From: Mageeibacillus sp. UBA1212
Lineage (GTDB): Bacteria > Bacillota > Clostridia > UBA1212
Assembly (NCBI GenBank): GCA_002309655.1
Contig: DBXM01000034.1
Location: forward strand, 1,492-31,933
DNA: 30,442 nucleotides
Direction: 5' to 3'
Shown here: one piece after another, positions 1 to 9,117 of the stretch
How positions within the stretch are numbered: the first letter of the stretch is position 1
Layout: every line of letters starts with the position of its first letter
Translations under genes and position numbers: made by a program
Notes under the pieces: model-generated
What the model saw: only the letters and a program-made list of their open reading frames with translations
Told to the model about the DNA's origin: nothing
Databases searched by the model: none

Positions 1-447
1 TTCGGTGAGATGGAGGTCTGGGCTCTCGAAGCCTACGGCGCCGCGTACACGCTCCAGGAGATCCTCACGGTCAAGAGCGACGACGTTTTCGGCAGAAACC
101 AGGCTTACAAGGCCATCAAGGAAGGCGCGTCGCTGCCTGAGCCCGCGATTCCGGAGTCGTTCATGGTTCTCGTGAAAGAACTCCAGGGTCTGGCTCTCGA
201 CGTCAGAATGTACACGTCCGACGGCACTCCGATCAAGCTCAAGGAAGCCGAGGAAGAGTACGTAAAGAATCCTAACATGTTCAGGAACAAGCGCAACGGA
301 AAGAGCAGAGTCCAGGAACGCGAAGCGCGCGAACGCGCAGAGGAACTGGCGGCCGCCGCTGCTGAAAATCCCGCCGAAGAAGACACCGGCTTCACCGATG
401 TAGATGACGCGGATTTTGAAGACGTCCCCGAGGATGTCAACGAATAA
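1..447 (+). CDS. rpoB: RNA polymerase beta subunit, C-terminal end (partial)
   Basis: This is the last 148 codons of the beta subunit of DNA-directed RNA polymerase; the gene starts before the window and is open from base 1. The conserved C-terminal core is clear: GEMEVWALEAYGA, a KSDDVFGR segment and PESFMVLVKELQGLALDV, which in the known enzyme packs against beta-prime. After about residue 100 the chain becomes charged and Ala-rich and ends in an acidic tail (DVDDADFEDVPEDVNE) that is not part of the core. The stop at 445-447 lies 14 bases before rpoC, as expected for the rpoBC operon. The family assignment is certain; a role for the tail is unknown. Confidence 0.98.
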   Translation, partial: FGEMEVWALEAYGAAYTLQEILTVKSDDVFGRNQAYKAIKEGASLPEPAIPESFMVLVKELQGLALDVRMYTSDGTPIKLKEAEEEYVKNPNMFRNKRNGKSRVQEREARERAEELAAAAAENPAEEDTGFTDVDDADFEDVPEDVNE

Positions 448-461
448 CGGGAGGGTAAAAA

Positions 462-3400
462 ATGCCTACAGAATACAGTATGGATTTAGGTAATATCGGG
501 TCCCTTCAGGTCGGCCTCGCGTCGCCTGAGCAGATCAGAGAGTGGTCCCACGGCGAGGTAACGAAGCCCGAGACCATCAACTACAAGACCCACAGACCCG
601 AGCCCGACGGACTTTTCTGCGAGCGCATATTCGGGCCCAAGAAGGACAACGAGTGCCGCTGCGGCAAGTACAAAAAAGGCAAGCATCTCGGACAGATCTG
701 CGGAACGTGCGGCGTTGAAGTCACGACTTCCAAGGTCAGACGCATCAGAATGGGCCACATCGACCTCGAGACGCCGATCGCTCACTTCTGGTACTACAAG
801 GGCATCCCGAGCCGCATGAGCACCGTTCTCGACATCCCCCAGAAGGATCTCGAGAAGGTCCTCTCGTACGCTCTTTATATAGTCACCGAGGACCAGACGC
901 TCAACTGCAAGGACGACGCGGGCCAGCCGATCGTTCTCAAGAAATACCAGACGATCAAGACCGACGACTACTATGAGCTCAGCCGCCGCAACGGCTCTCA
1001 GAAGATCAAGGTCGGCATGGGCGGCGAGACGATCCGCAACATGCTGAAGGAGATCAACCTGGACGAGCTCTCCGCTTCACTCCGCAAGGAGATTTCCGAA
1101 CTTTCGCAGGACGACGCCGCGAAAACGACGACGACCCAGCAGAAGATCCTGAAGATCTCGAAGCGTCTCGACACGATCGAGATGTTCAGAAAATCCAACA
1201 CCCCGCCTTCCAACATGATGCTCGAGGCGCTTCCGGTCATTCCTCCGGATCTCCGCCCGCTGCTTCAGCTCGAAGGCGGCCGTTTCGGAACCTCCGACCT
1301 CACGGAATTCTACAGGAAGATAATCTACAGGAACAACACCCTTAAAAAGCAGAAGCAGTGCGGTGCGCCTTCCATCATTATCAACCAGCAGAAGAGAATG
1401 CTTCAGACCGCTGTGGACGCGCTTTTCGAGAACAGCAAGAGAGCGAAACCGTTCACCGGCAGCGGCAACAGGGCGCTCAAATCGCTTTCCGACATGCTCC
1501 GCGGCAAGCAGGGACGTTTCCGTCAGAACCTCCTCGGCAAACGCGTCGACTACTCCGGCCGAAGCGTTATCGTCGTAGGACCTGAGCTTAAGATCTACCA
1601 GTGCGGCGTGCCGAAGGACATGGCGCTCGAGCTCTTCAAGCCTTTCGTAATCAGAAAGCTCGTCACCGACTACGGCGTAAACGGAATCGGCAACGCGCAG
1701 AGCTTCACGATGACAAGCGCCGAAAAGGCGGTCGAAAAGGGCGAGGACCCCAGAGTCTGGAGCTCGCTCGAAAAGGTCATCAAGGGCCACCCGGTCCTCC
1801 TGAACCGCGCTCCTACGCTCCACCGTCTCGGTATCCAGGCGTTCGAGCCCGTGCTCGTGGAAGGCAAGGCGCTCAAGCTCCACCCGCTGGTCTGCACCGC
1901 TTTCAACGCTGACTTCGACGGCGACCAGATGGCTATCCACATTCCGCTCTCCGTAGAGGCTCAGACCGAGGCGAGATTCCTCATGCTCTCCGTCAACAAC
2001 CTCCTCGCGCCGAAGGACGGCAAGCCTATTACCGTTCCTACGCAGGACATGGTTCTCGGAAGCTACTACCTCACGTTCATCGAGAGCGAGGACTACACCA
2101 ACGCGCCCGTTTTCAAGGACTACGACGAGGCCAAAAAGGCTTACGACCTCGGCATCATCAAGCTGCACACGCCTATTATCGTGCGCAGAGAGGCGATGTT
2201 CCAGGGCGAAAAGATCACCGGCAGGATCAAGACCACGATTGGCCGTCTCATTTTCAACCAGGCGATCCCTCAGGACATCGGTTTTGTCGACAGAAGCAAG
2301 AGAGAGAACGCTCTCAAGCTCGAGGTAGACGAACTCGTAAAGAAGGGCACGCTGGCGACGATCATCGACAACTGCATCAAGACTCACGGTCTCACGAAGT
2401 CTGCCGTCGTTATTGACGCGATCAAGGCCCAGGGCTACAGCTTCTCCACGAGAGGCGCGCTCACGGTCAGCGTCGCGGATATCACAATCCCGGGCATCAA
2501 AGAGAAAATGATCAAGGACGCCGAAGCGCTCGTTGAGCAGCTCCGCGAATCCTGCGCGGACGGCCTTCTCGACGACGCCGAGAGGTACGAGCAGACGATC
2601 AAGGTCTGGAACAGCACGACAGACGCTCTCACCGAAGAGCTCAAAAAGAACATGAGCCGCACGAACCCGATCTACATGATGTCAGACTCGGGCGCGAGAG
2701 GCAGCATGAACCAGATCAAGCAGCTCGCAGGTATGAGAGGTCTTATGTCCGATACGTCCGGCCGCACGATCGAGATCCCGATCAAAGCGAACTTCCGTGA
2801 AGGTCTCGACGTTATCGAGTTCTTCATCTCCAGCCACGGTACGAGAAAGACTCTTTCCGACACCGCTCTCAGAACGGCCGACTCCGGATACCTCACGAGA
2901 CGTCTCGTTTACGCGTCCCAGGAAGTCGTTATCAGAGAAATGGATTGCGGAACGCACAGAGGCATCGAATTCCGCGACATTCCCAACCCGGGCAACAAAC
3001 CCGTCGTTGCGCTTGCCGACAGAATCAGAGGACGTTACGTCGCCGACGACATCGTCGATCCCGCGACAGGCGAGATCATCGTCACAAGGGATGACCTTAT
3101 CGACGACGAGATCATCGCGAAGATCAAGGCGGCCGGTATTGAGGCTGTCAAGGTCAGGTCGGTCATCGAGTGCGAATGCGGCTACGGCGTCTGCGCCAAG
3201 TGCTACGGCTCCAACCTCGCGACCAACAACATCTGCAACCTCGGCGAAGTCGTCGGCATCATCGCGGCGCAGTCCATCGGTGAACCCGGTACGCAGCTCA
3301 CTATGAGAACGTTCCACACCGGCGGTATCGCGACGGCCGACAATATCACCCAGGGTCTCCCGAGAGTCGAAGAGCTCTTCGAGGCGAGAAAGCCGAAGCA

Positions 3401-4496
3401 GGCTGCCATCATTTCCGAACTCACCGGTACGATCAACATCGTTCCGAGAGACAAGAAGGGCGAGGTGACCGTTACCGTCACCGCCGACGACGGCGAATCC
3501 TGGAGCGTGAACTGCCTCGAAAACCTGCTCGAGAGAGTCAAGAATCCCGACGGCACCGTCAAGCAGCCCCCCGAGCCAATCAAATCCGGTATGCGTATCG
3601 TCAAAGGCGACACGATCACCCAGGGCTCCAAGGATCCGCACGACGTCATGCGCATCATGGGCATTTCCGCCGTCGAGAACTACATCATCGAGGAGGTACA
3701 GAAGGTTTACAACAGCCAGGGCGTTAAGATCAACGACCGCCACCTCGAAGTTATCGTAAGGCAGATGCTCAGGAAGGTCAAGGTCACCGACGCAGGCGAC
3801 ACCGACCTTATCGCGGGCAACACCGTCGACAACGTTGTGTACCTCGAAGACAACGCACGCGCCGAAGCCGAGGGCAAAAACCCCGCAAAGGGCGAGAGAC
3901 TCCTTCTCGGCATCACCAAGGCGGTCATCGCGTCCGAGTCGTTCCTCTCCGCGGCATCGTTCCAGGAGACCACGAAGGTTCTCACCGAGGCGGCCATCAA
4001 GGGCAAGCGCGACAATCTGCGCGGCCTCAAGGAAAACGTTCTCGTCGGTAAGCTCATTCCCGCCGGCACGGGTCTCCCGCGCTACACCGACATTCAGGTC
4101 AGCGGCGAGGTTCCGAAGTGCGTCGTCGAGCTGCGCAAGGCGCAGGAGGTCATCAACCGCGCCAACGAGGAGAAGCGCAAGGAAGAGCAGCGCACCGAGC
4201 GCATGCATGACAAGCACGGCGCACGCAACGAGGATATCACCTACGATACCGACGAAAACGGCGAACTTCTTATGGGATCGTCCGAAGGCTACGGCACCGA
4301 AGAGGATGAGACGATGCTCGCCGCCGAAGGCTTCAGCATCACCGACGAAAACGGCGAATATGTCGAAGAGTTCATGGGCGGCAACCCCGACGCGGACTAC
4401 GACGAGGAGAACCCCGACGTTTACGGCGACATGTTCGGCGAAGGTGCCGAAGAGGAAGAGGAACTTCTCGACGACGATATGAGCGGCGACGACTGA
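462..4496 (+). CDS. rpoC: RNA polymerase beta-prime subunit
   Basis: This is the largest catalytic subunit of RNA polymerase, 1344 residues and complete. Visible landmarks are the N-terminal zinc-binding cysteines C65, C67, C80 and C83; the catalytic Mg-binding motif NADFDGD at 482-488 with Asp484, Asp486 and Asp488; the second zinc site (C829, C904, C911, C914); and the trigger-loop start MRTFHTGG near 948. The ATG at 462 follows a GGGAGGG ribosome site at about 449-455, just after rpoB, so the two genes are co-transcribed. About 100 residues beyond the usual core (roughly 1245-1344) form a very acidic Gly/Asp/Glu-rich tail ending in EEEEELLDDDMSGDD. Codon choice stays similar to the core, so the tail looks native rather than a frameshift. 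Confidence 0.99.
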   Translation: MPTEYSMDLGNIGSLQVGLASPEQIREWSHGEVTKPETINYKTHRPEPDGLFCERIFGPKKDNECRCGKYKKGKHLGQICGTCGVEVTTSKVRRIRMGHIDLETPIAHFWYYKGIPSRMSTVLDIPQKDLEKVLSYALYIVTEDQTLNCKDDAGQPIVLKKYQTIKTDDYYELSRRNGSQKIKVGMGGETIRNMLKEINLDELSASLRKEISELSQDDAAKTTTTQQKILKISKRLDTIEMFRKSNTPPSNMMLEALPVIPPDLRPLLQLEGGRFGTSDLTEFYRKIIYRNNTLKKQKQCGAPSIIINQQKRMLQTAVDALFENSKRAKPFTGSGNRALKSLSDMLRGKQGRFRQNLLGKRVDYSGRSVIVVGPELKIYQCGVPKDMALELFKPFVIRKLVTDYGVNGIGNAQSFTMTSAEKAVEKGEDPRVWSSLEKVIKGHPVLLNRAPTLHRLGIQAFEPVLVEGKALKLHPLVCTAFNADFDGDQMAIHIPLSVEAQTEARFLMLSVNNLLAPKDGKPITVPTQDMVLGSYYLTFIESEDYTNAPVFKDYDEAKKAYDLGIIKLHTPIIVRREAMFQGEKITGRIKTTIGRLIFNQAIPQDIGFVDRSKRENALKLEVDELVKKGTLATIIDNCIKTHGLTKSAVVIDAIKAQGYSFSTRGALTVSVADITIPGIKEKMIKDAEALVEQLRESCADGLLDDAERYEQTIKVWNSTTDALTEELKKNMSRTNPIYMMSDSGARGSMNQIKQLAGMRGLMSDTSGRTIEIPIKANFREGLDVIEFFISSHGTRKTLSDTALRTADSGYLTRRLVYASQEVVIREMDCGTHRGIEFRDIPNPGNKPVVALADRIRGRYVADDIVDPATGEIIVTRDDLIDDEIIAKIKAAGIEAVKVRSVIECECGYGVCAKCYGSNLATNNICNLGEVVGIIAAQSIGEPGTQLTMRTFHTGGIATADNITQGLPRVEELFEARKPKQAAIISELTGTINIVPRDKKGEVTVTVTADDGESWSVNCLENLLERVKNPDGTVKQPPEPIKSGMRIVKGDTITQGSKDPHDVMRIMGISAVENYIIEEVQKVYNSQGVKINDRHLEVIVRQMLRKVKVTDAGDTDLIAGNTVDNVVYLEDNARAEAEGKNPAKGERLLLGITKAVIASESFLSAASFQETTKVLTEAAIKGKRDNLRGLKENVLVGKLIPAGTGLPRYTDIQVSGEVPKCVVELRKAQEVINRANEEKRKEEQRTERMHDKHGARNEDITYDTDENGELLMGSSEGYGTEEDETMLAAEGFSITDENGEYVEEFMGGNPDADYDEENPDVYGDMFGEGAEEEEELLDDDMSGDD

Positions 4497-4529
4497 TTCG
4501 GTCATTCGTGAATGACATTCACAAACAAC

Positions 4530-4566
4530 AAAAAAGCAGCTTCCGGTTGGGGGGCTGCTTTTTTTG
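4530..4566. terminator. Bidirectional terminator between rpoC and plsC-like gene
   Basis: The arms AAAAAAGCAGC and GCTGCTTTTTT flank a G-rich loop. A U-tract forms on either strand, so this hairpin can end rpoC on the plus strand and the convergent acyltransferase on the minus strand. It lies 34 bases after the rpoC stop and 56 bases beyond the acyltransferase stop. Confidence 0.9.
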
Positions 4567-4621
4567 CGCGCTGTCGCGCTTGCGTATTGTTGCTTTTGTT
4601 TGAAAACCGCAGTGTCTGGCC

Positions 4622-5983
4622 TTAGAAAACGGACTTTTCGAGCGGAGCGCAGCCGGGGAGGTAGTATTCAGCGGCGTCTGTGGGCTTGTCGTCCTCGTAG
4701 ATCCACTGCTGCTGCGGAAGGGTGTTTTGCCACTTGCCGCCGGCTCTCCTGTGGCACTCCTCGACGCTGAGGAGCCACTTCGTTCCCGAGGGGCGCTTCG
4801 GCTCGAACTCGTAGTACACGCCGTCGAAGAACGCTCCGAAGCAGTGGGAGTCGGTCTCGAAGACCACGGACGTCATGTTCTGCGTCTTGGCGTGGATCTC
4901 AAAGGGCTCGCCGCGCTTCGTGCCCTTGAACGAGAACTCGTCGCGGGTTATCTTAAGCGTTCCCTCGCCGCAGTGCTCGCTGGTGACCGTCTTGTCCACG
5001 TAGTGGTCGGAGGGCAGGTCGCCGAGAATCACCGGCTCTTCGAGGCAGTAGTCTTCGTTGTCCCGGACCTCTCTGAAAACGCGGCGGCGCTGAAGCTCGA
5101 ACCACACTCTGAGGTTCTTCGGGACCACCGCGCCCTCGGAATTCGGAATCAGGTCATAGTATTCGTTGATCTTCACGCTGTTGCCGCACTCCGAGCAGGT
5201 GAAGACGTTGTCCTTCCCGTGCTGCGTGAATTCCCTGCCGCATTTCGGGCAGATGTACAGATGTTCTTCGAGCTTTTCGGCGATGTGTTCGGTGCCCTTG
5301 TACTTCACGCGGGCCTTCTCGTTCCAGGCGAAGTCGTCATTGTAGATGGCTTCGTTGACCAGGCGCTCCATCTCCTCCGGGGGAACGGTCTGGGTCTCTT
5401 CGGCCGTGAAGAGCCTCTTGATTTTGATGATGACCTTGCCGGGTCTGTCGGCAATGTTCCACTGGGTGTTGGACAGGTAGCCGCCGGTGATTGTTGTGGT
5501 GTAGACCGGAACGTTGAGGTGCTTCAAAAGCTTGCCGGTGCCCAGGGCCACGGGCTGGTTGGTGCCGGAGATGCTGGATTTGCCCTCCGGGAACAGAATC
5601 ACGTTGCCGCCTTCTTTGATAACGGTCAGGATCTCCCTGATGCAGTGCGAGTCCGCGACGAAATTCTTTTTGGGAATGACGCTGGTCAGGTCGAAAATCA
5701 TGTGCATGTGCGCCCTGTGGAACTCGATATACGAGGCCACGTAGTTGAGCATGTGGGGCTTGACGGCCAGCGCCACGTACTGCCAGTCGCATCTGGAGGT
5801 GTGGTTGCTGAGCACCACGAAGGGCCCCTTCACGTTCTTCATTCCGGCTTCGTCGATGACTTCAAGATTCATCTTCTTCGAATTCGGAGTGGCCAGGAAT
5901 GTGCGGAGCGTGCTGCCCATGAACCTGCTCATGGGTCTGCCTTTTTTGTTTGCCAGTTTCTTGTCGATGTCCAATTTTGCCAT
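4622..5983 (-). CDS. PlsC-type 1-acylglycerol-3-phosphate acyltransferase with zinc ribbon
   Basis: The protein is 453 residues. Residues 50-200 carry the lysophospholipid acyltransferase signature: the catalytic NHTSRCD box (N60, H61, D66) and FPEGKSS at 131-137, the acceptor phosphate-binding motif. The family transfers acyl groups to lysophosphatidate at the inner membrane face. PlsC is normally about 200-250 residues; here a four-cysteine zinc ribbon follows (C245, C248, C263, C266), then about 185 residues rich in aromatic and charged residues that I do not recognise. No clear membrane helix is seen. An upstream in-frame ATG at 6070 exists, but 5983 has a GGAG site 11 bases upstream and lies downstream of a good promoter whose -35 box covers the earlier ATG. 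The true substrate is uncertain because of the extra domains. Confidence 0.88.
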   Translation of the reverse strand: MAKLDIDKKLANKKGRPMSRFMGSTLRTFLATPNSKKMNLEVIDEAGMKNVKGPFVVLSNHTSRCDWQYVALAVKPHMLNYVASYIEFHRAHMHMIFDLTSVIPKKNFVADSHCIREILTVIKEGGNVILFPEGKSSISGTNQPVALGTGKLLKHLNVPVYTTTITGGYLSNTQWNIADRPGKVIIKIKRLFTAEETQTVPPEEMERLVNEAIYNDDFAWNEKARVKYKGTEHIAEKLEEHLYICPKCGREFTQHGKDNVFTCSECGNSVKINEYYDLIPNSEGAVVPKNLRVWFELQRRRVFREVRDNEDYCLEEPVILGDLPSDHYVDKTVTSEHCGEGTLKITRDEFSFKGTKRGEPFEIHAKTQNMTSVVFETDSHCFGAFFDGVYYEFEPKRPSGTKWLLSVEECHRRAGGKWQNTLPQQQWIYEDDKPTDAAEYYLPGCAPLEKSVF

Positions 5984-6041
5984 AGTGTTTACTCCACGAT
6001 AGTTTTTTTCAGACTCCGGAGAGCCGATTTGATTGTATGAG

Positions 6042-6070
6042 ATTGTACCACTTTGCAGCCGGGGAATCAA
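6042..6070 (-). promoter_or_regulatory. Sigma-A-like promoter of the plsC-like gene
   Basis: Read on the minus strand: TTGATT (6070-6065), a 17-bp spacer, then TACAAT (6047-6042) preceded by TGG, an extended -10. It points at the ATG at 5983 and decides against the ATG at 6070. Confidence 0.75.
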
Positions 6071-6123
6071 GTGCGACCTGCCGCGCGGGCGGCGAAGAGC
6101 GAAGAGCCGGCAAGGTTTTCGGT

Positions 6124-6152
6124 TTGAATTTTCCTTCCGGATGTTTTATAAT
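6124..6152 (+). promoter_or_regulatory. Sigma-A-like promoter of the FRG-domain gene
   Basis: TTGAAT (6124-6129), a 17-bp spacer and a perfect TATAAT (6147-6152), 41 bases before the start codon. It diverges from the plsC-like promoter with about 53 bases between the two -35 boxes. Confidence 0.8.
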
Positions 6153-6193
6153 GGAGCCAGCGACATTTCCGCTTCACGAAAGGGGATTTAATC

Positions 6194-7018
6194 ATGATCA
6201 AGTCAGTGAAAATCGAGAAGATCGAAGACCTGATGCCGCTCATCACCGAGCAGAACTTCCGGCCGGACCTCGGGCGGTTCCGCAGCACGTACGTGTACCG
6301 GGGCGTCCAGAACGCGGAGTTCAAAATGGAGACGAGTCTTTTCCGCAACTGCAAGGGCCTTCAGAAACAGCTGGAGCCGTCGATTCTGAACAATTTCACG
6401 AAATACGCGGTGATCGAAGACCCTTCGGTGGAGAGCTCGGTCTGGACGCAGATGGTGCTCGGCCAGCACTACGGACTGCCGACGCGGCTTCTCGACTGGA
6501 CGCACTCGGCGCTTGTCGGACTTCATTTCGCGGCGACCGAACCGGACATGGATCTAATGGAGGAGCACGACTGCGCGGTGTGGCGGATCGACATGCGGGA
6601 AATTCATTCGCTGCTGCCGGAAAAGTACAAGACGGCGCTGGCGGAGTCGGCGACAAGCATTTTCTCGGTGAAGACCCTCAGCAGGATCGCGGAGAGCCTG
6701 GAACAGTACGACGACGACATGGGCGACAAGTCGATGGTAGTCATAGAGCCGCCCTCGATCGAGCAGCGCATCGTCAACCAGTACTCGTTCTTTTCCGTCG
6801 TGCCGATGGGAATCTCGAACGTTGAGGATTTCCTCGACAGGCGCACCCGGAATACGGTGAAGTACGTTATCGACAGGAAGCTCCGCTGGCGGGTCAGGGA
6901 CATGCTCGACCAGCTCAACGTTAGCGAGCGCATCATGTACCCGGGTCTCGACGGCCTTTCCAAGTGGATATCGCGCCACTATTTCGTCAAGGAAACACCT
7001 TCAGGCGACAAATTTTAA
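6194..7018 (+). CDS. FRG-domain protein
   Basis: A 274-residue protein built around an FRG domain, named for its F/Y-R-G motif. YRG is at 35-37 in a stretch resembling the family start (YRGVQNAEFKMETSLFR), and the hallmark QHYGLPTRLLDWT is at 91-103, followed by a short hydrophobic helix (ALVGLHFAA). The start at 6194 has an AAAGGGG ribosome site 8 bases upstream. There is no signal peptide or membrane segment, so it should be cytoplasmic. The biochemical role of FRG domains is not well settled; some stand-alone members sit near defence or mobile genes, but nothing here supports that. It has its own promoter, no partner gene, and is followed 12 bases later by a separate promoter for the ABC operon. 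Confidence 0.85.
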   Translation: MIKSVKIEKIEDLMPLITEQNFRPDLGRFRSTYVYRGVQNAEFKMETSLFRNCKGLQKQLEPSILNNFTKYAVIEDPSVESSVWTQMVLGQHYGLPTRLLDWTHSALVGLHFAATEPDMDLMEEHDCAVWRIDMREIHSLLPEKYKTALAESATSIFSVKTLSRIAESLEQYDDDMGDKSMVVIEPPSIEQRIVNQYSFFSVVPMGISNVEDFLDRRTRNTVKYVIDRKLRWRVRDMLDQLNVSERIMYPGLDGLSKWISRHYFVKETPSGDKF

Positions 7019-7030
7019 CCGGCGACGGCA

Positions 7031-7061
7031 TTGAAAACAGACAACGGCAATTGCCTATAAT
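7031..7061 (+). promoter_or_regulatory. Probable promoter of the CUT1 ABC operon
   Basis: TTGAAA (7031-7036) and TATAAT (7056-7061) with a 19-bp spacer, longer than ideal. It lies just after the FRG gene stop and 24 bases before the ATPase start. No operator-like inverted repeat was seen beside it. Confidence 0.6.
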
Positions 7062-7085
7062 TAGGAAAAAACGGAGGACAACCCC

Positions 7086-8192
7086 ATGAATGTCATTTTG
7101 AAAAACCTCACCAAAACGTTTCCCGGCAGGACGTCGAAGGACAAGCCCGTGACCGCGGTCAACAACTTCGATTTCGAAATTCCGGACGGCAAGCTGATTG
7201 CGCTTCTCGGCCCTTCAGGCTGCGGAAAGAGCACCATGCTGAACCTCATTTGCGGTCTCGAGGACCCGACTTCGGGAAAGATATTCTTCGGCGACACGGA
7301 CGTCACCGACCTGCCGCCCGAGAGCAGGGGCGTGGGCATGGTTTTCCAGAATTATGCGCTCTACCCGCATATGACGGTGCGCCAGAACATAATGTTCCCG
7401 CTGCAGAATTTCCGCGGCAAGGACAAGCTCACGAAGGCGCAAATGGAGGAGAGAGTGCTCGAGGCGGCGAAACTCGTGCGCATCGACAACTTGATGCACA
7501 GAAAGCCGGCGCAGATGTCCGGCGGCCAGCAGCAGCGTGTCGCGATCGCCCGTGCCCTCGTGAAGCTTCCGGGTCTGCTGCTTCTCGACGAGCCGCTGTC
7601 AAACCTCGACGCCCGCCTCAGGCTCGAGACCCGCGAGGAGATCAGGCGGATCCAGAAGAAGACCGGCATCACCACCATTTTCGTCACCCACGACCAGGAG
7701 GAGGCGATGAGCATTTCCGACATGATCGTCGTGATGAAGGACGGCATTTTCCAGCAGATGGGCAAGCCGCAGGAGGTCTACGACGACCCGGTCAACCTTT
7801 TCGTCGCGAAATTCCTCGGTACTCCGGCGATCAACGTTTTCGAGGCGGAGGTCAGGGGCGGAAAGCTTTTCATCGGTGAGGACGACGCGGCGGACGTTCC
7901 GGATGTGAAAGATGGTCCGGTGGTTGCGGCGATCAGGCCTGAGGGGTTCGTTCCCGCGAAGGACGGCCGGCTTTCGTGCGAGTTCATTTCCGTCGAGGTG
8001 ATGGGGCGCGACATTACGGTGCTCAGCTCCAACACCGCGTGCGAGAATCCGGTAATCCGGTCGATAGTCGACGCCGACAACAAGATCGAGCCGCAGGACG
8101 GCAAAGTCAGGTTCAACGTGAAGCGCCACAAGCTGTTCCTTTTCGATAAGGAGACAGGCGAGAGGATACGCTTCAAGGTCGAAAACGACTGA
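7086..8192 (+). CDS. Sugar-type ABC transporter ATP-binding protein (UgpC/MsmK/MalK family)
   Basis: This 368-residue ATPase energises a carbohydrate-type importer at the inner face of the membrane. Motifs in order: Walker A GPSGCGKST (42-50), Q-loop Q88, signature MSGGQQQR (144-151), Walker B LLLLDEP (164-170) and switch His202. Residues from about 240 form the C-terminal regulatory/TOBE-like region typical of MalK and UgpC. A GGAGGA site precedes the ATG. In many Bacillota one such ATPase serves several importers from a distant locus; here it heads the operon with its own permeases. The substrate cannot be read from the sequence: no glycoside hydrolase or sugar regulator is adjacent. Confidence 0.95.
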   Translation: MNVILKNLTKTFPGRTSKDKPVTAVNNFDFEIPDGKLIALLGPSGCGKSTMLNLICGLEDPTSGKIFFGDTDVTDLPPESRGVGMVFQNYALYPHMTVRQNIMFPLQNFRGKDKLTKAQMEERVLEAAKLVRIDNLMHRKPAQMSGGQQQRVAIARALVKLPGLLLLDEPLSNLDARLRLETREEIRRIQKKTGITTIFVTHDQEEAMSISDMIVVMKDGIFQQMGKPQEVYDDPVNLFVAKFLGTPAINVFEAEVRGGKLFIGEDDAADVPDVKDGPVVAAIRPEGFVPAKDGRLSCEFISVEVMGRDITVLSSNTACENPVIRSIVDADNKIEPQDGKVRFNVKRHKLFLFDKETGERIRFKVEND

Positions 8193-8194
8193 TT

Positions 8195-8206
8195 GAAGGG
8201 AGGGGG
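8195..8206 (+). promoter_or_regulatory. Ribosome binding site deciding the first permease start
   Basis: A GAAGGGAGGGGG run ends 8 bases before the ATG at 8215. The in-frame GTG at 8206 lies at the end of this run and so cannot use it. Confidence 0.7.
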
Positions 8207-8214
8207 TGCGCTTC

Positions 8215-9111
8215 ATGAAAAAGCAAAATCTGAAAGCGTGGCTGTACCTTCTGCCGGCCATCCTTTTCCTCGGGGTGTTCATGGTCTACCCGATGATAGA
8301 CGTGGTGATCTACTCCCTCGAGGAGGGCTACAACTCTGCCTCGCAGACGCTCACAGGCGTGGGACTGTACAACTTCCGCTACGTTCTGCGCGACCCGTTC
8401 TTTATACAGGCGCTCAAGAACACGTTCATTCTCGTGGCGATAACCGTGCCGCTGTCGACGGGTCTGGCGTTGCTCATCTCGCTCGCGCTCAACTCGATCA
8501 AAAAGCTGCGCGATCTTTTCCAGACGGTCTATTTTCTGCCGTACGTCACGAACACGCTCGCGGTCGGCCTCGTTTTCATGATACTTTTCGACAAGACAGA
8601 GTACACGGACGGCCTCGTCAACGCGTTTATAAAGATTTTCGGCGGCGCTTCGGTGGACTTCATCGACGGACCTTACTGGGCGAAAATGCTGGTGCTCTGC
8701 CTCTACACGGTCTGGATCGTGCTCCCGTTCAAGATTTTGATCCTTACGAGCGCGCTCGCGTCGGTCAAGCAGGACTACTACAAGGCGGCAAAGGTCGACG
8801 GCACGCCGAAATTCAGGGTGTTCACGCGCATTACGCTCCCGATGATCTCGCCGATGATCTTCTACCTGGTCATCACGGGCTTTATCGGCGCGTTCAAGGC
8901 GTACAGCGACTCGGTGGCGCTCTTCGGCGTGAACCTCAACGCCGCGGGCATGAACACGATAGTCGGCTACGTTTACGACATGCTCTACGGCAACAGCGGC
9001 GGATATCCGTCGTACGCTTCGGCGGCCGCACTTATTCTTTTCGCGATCGTTCTTTCGATCACCTGCATCAACCTGCTCGTGAGCAAAAAGACGGCGGTGC
9101 AAGGGGGGTGA
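8215..9111 (+). CDS. CUT1-type ABC permease (UgpA/MalF-like)
   Basis: A 298-residue integral membrane permease. The first helix starts almost at once (LKAWLYLLPAILFLGVFMVYP), followed by about five more hydrophobic segments. The EAA loop that docks onto the ATPase reads YYKAAKVDGTPKFRVFTRITLP and lies near the last third, as in binding-protein-dependent permeases. It is short like UgpA and LacF, without the large MalF periplasmic insert. The start is taken at ATG 8215 rather than GTG 8206 because of the ribosome site position. It is spaced 22 bases after the ATPase and 6 bases before the second permease, so it is translated within the same operon. Confidence 0.93.
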   Translation: MKKQNLKAWLYLLPAILFLGVFMVYPMIDVVIYSLEEGYNSASQTLTGVGLYNFRYVLRDPFFIQALKNTFILVAITVPLSTGLALLISLALNSIKKLRDLFQTVYFLPYVTNTLAVGLVFMILFDKTEYTDGLVNAFIKIFGGASVDFIDGPYWAKMLVLCLYTVWIVLPFKILILTSALASVKQDYYKAAKVDGTPKFRVFTRITLPMISPMIFYLVITGFIGAFKAYSDSVALFGVNLNAAGMNTIVGYVYDMLYGNSGGYPSYASAAALILFAIVLSITCINLLVSKKTAVQGG

Positions 9112-9117
9112 GCGTAA

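Noticed and set aside
2682..4505. 607-residue minus-strand open frame opposite rpoC (and another at 1077-2387)
   Set aside because: It lies entirely antisense to certain rpoC coding sequence, has no domain or ribosome site, and arises from G+C-rich codon bias.
4727..6040. 437-residue plus-strand open frame opposite the plsC-like gene
   Set aside because: Its low-complexity, Val/Leu/Asp-rich translation is the mirror of a clear acyltransferase gene.
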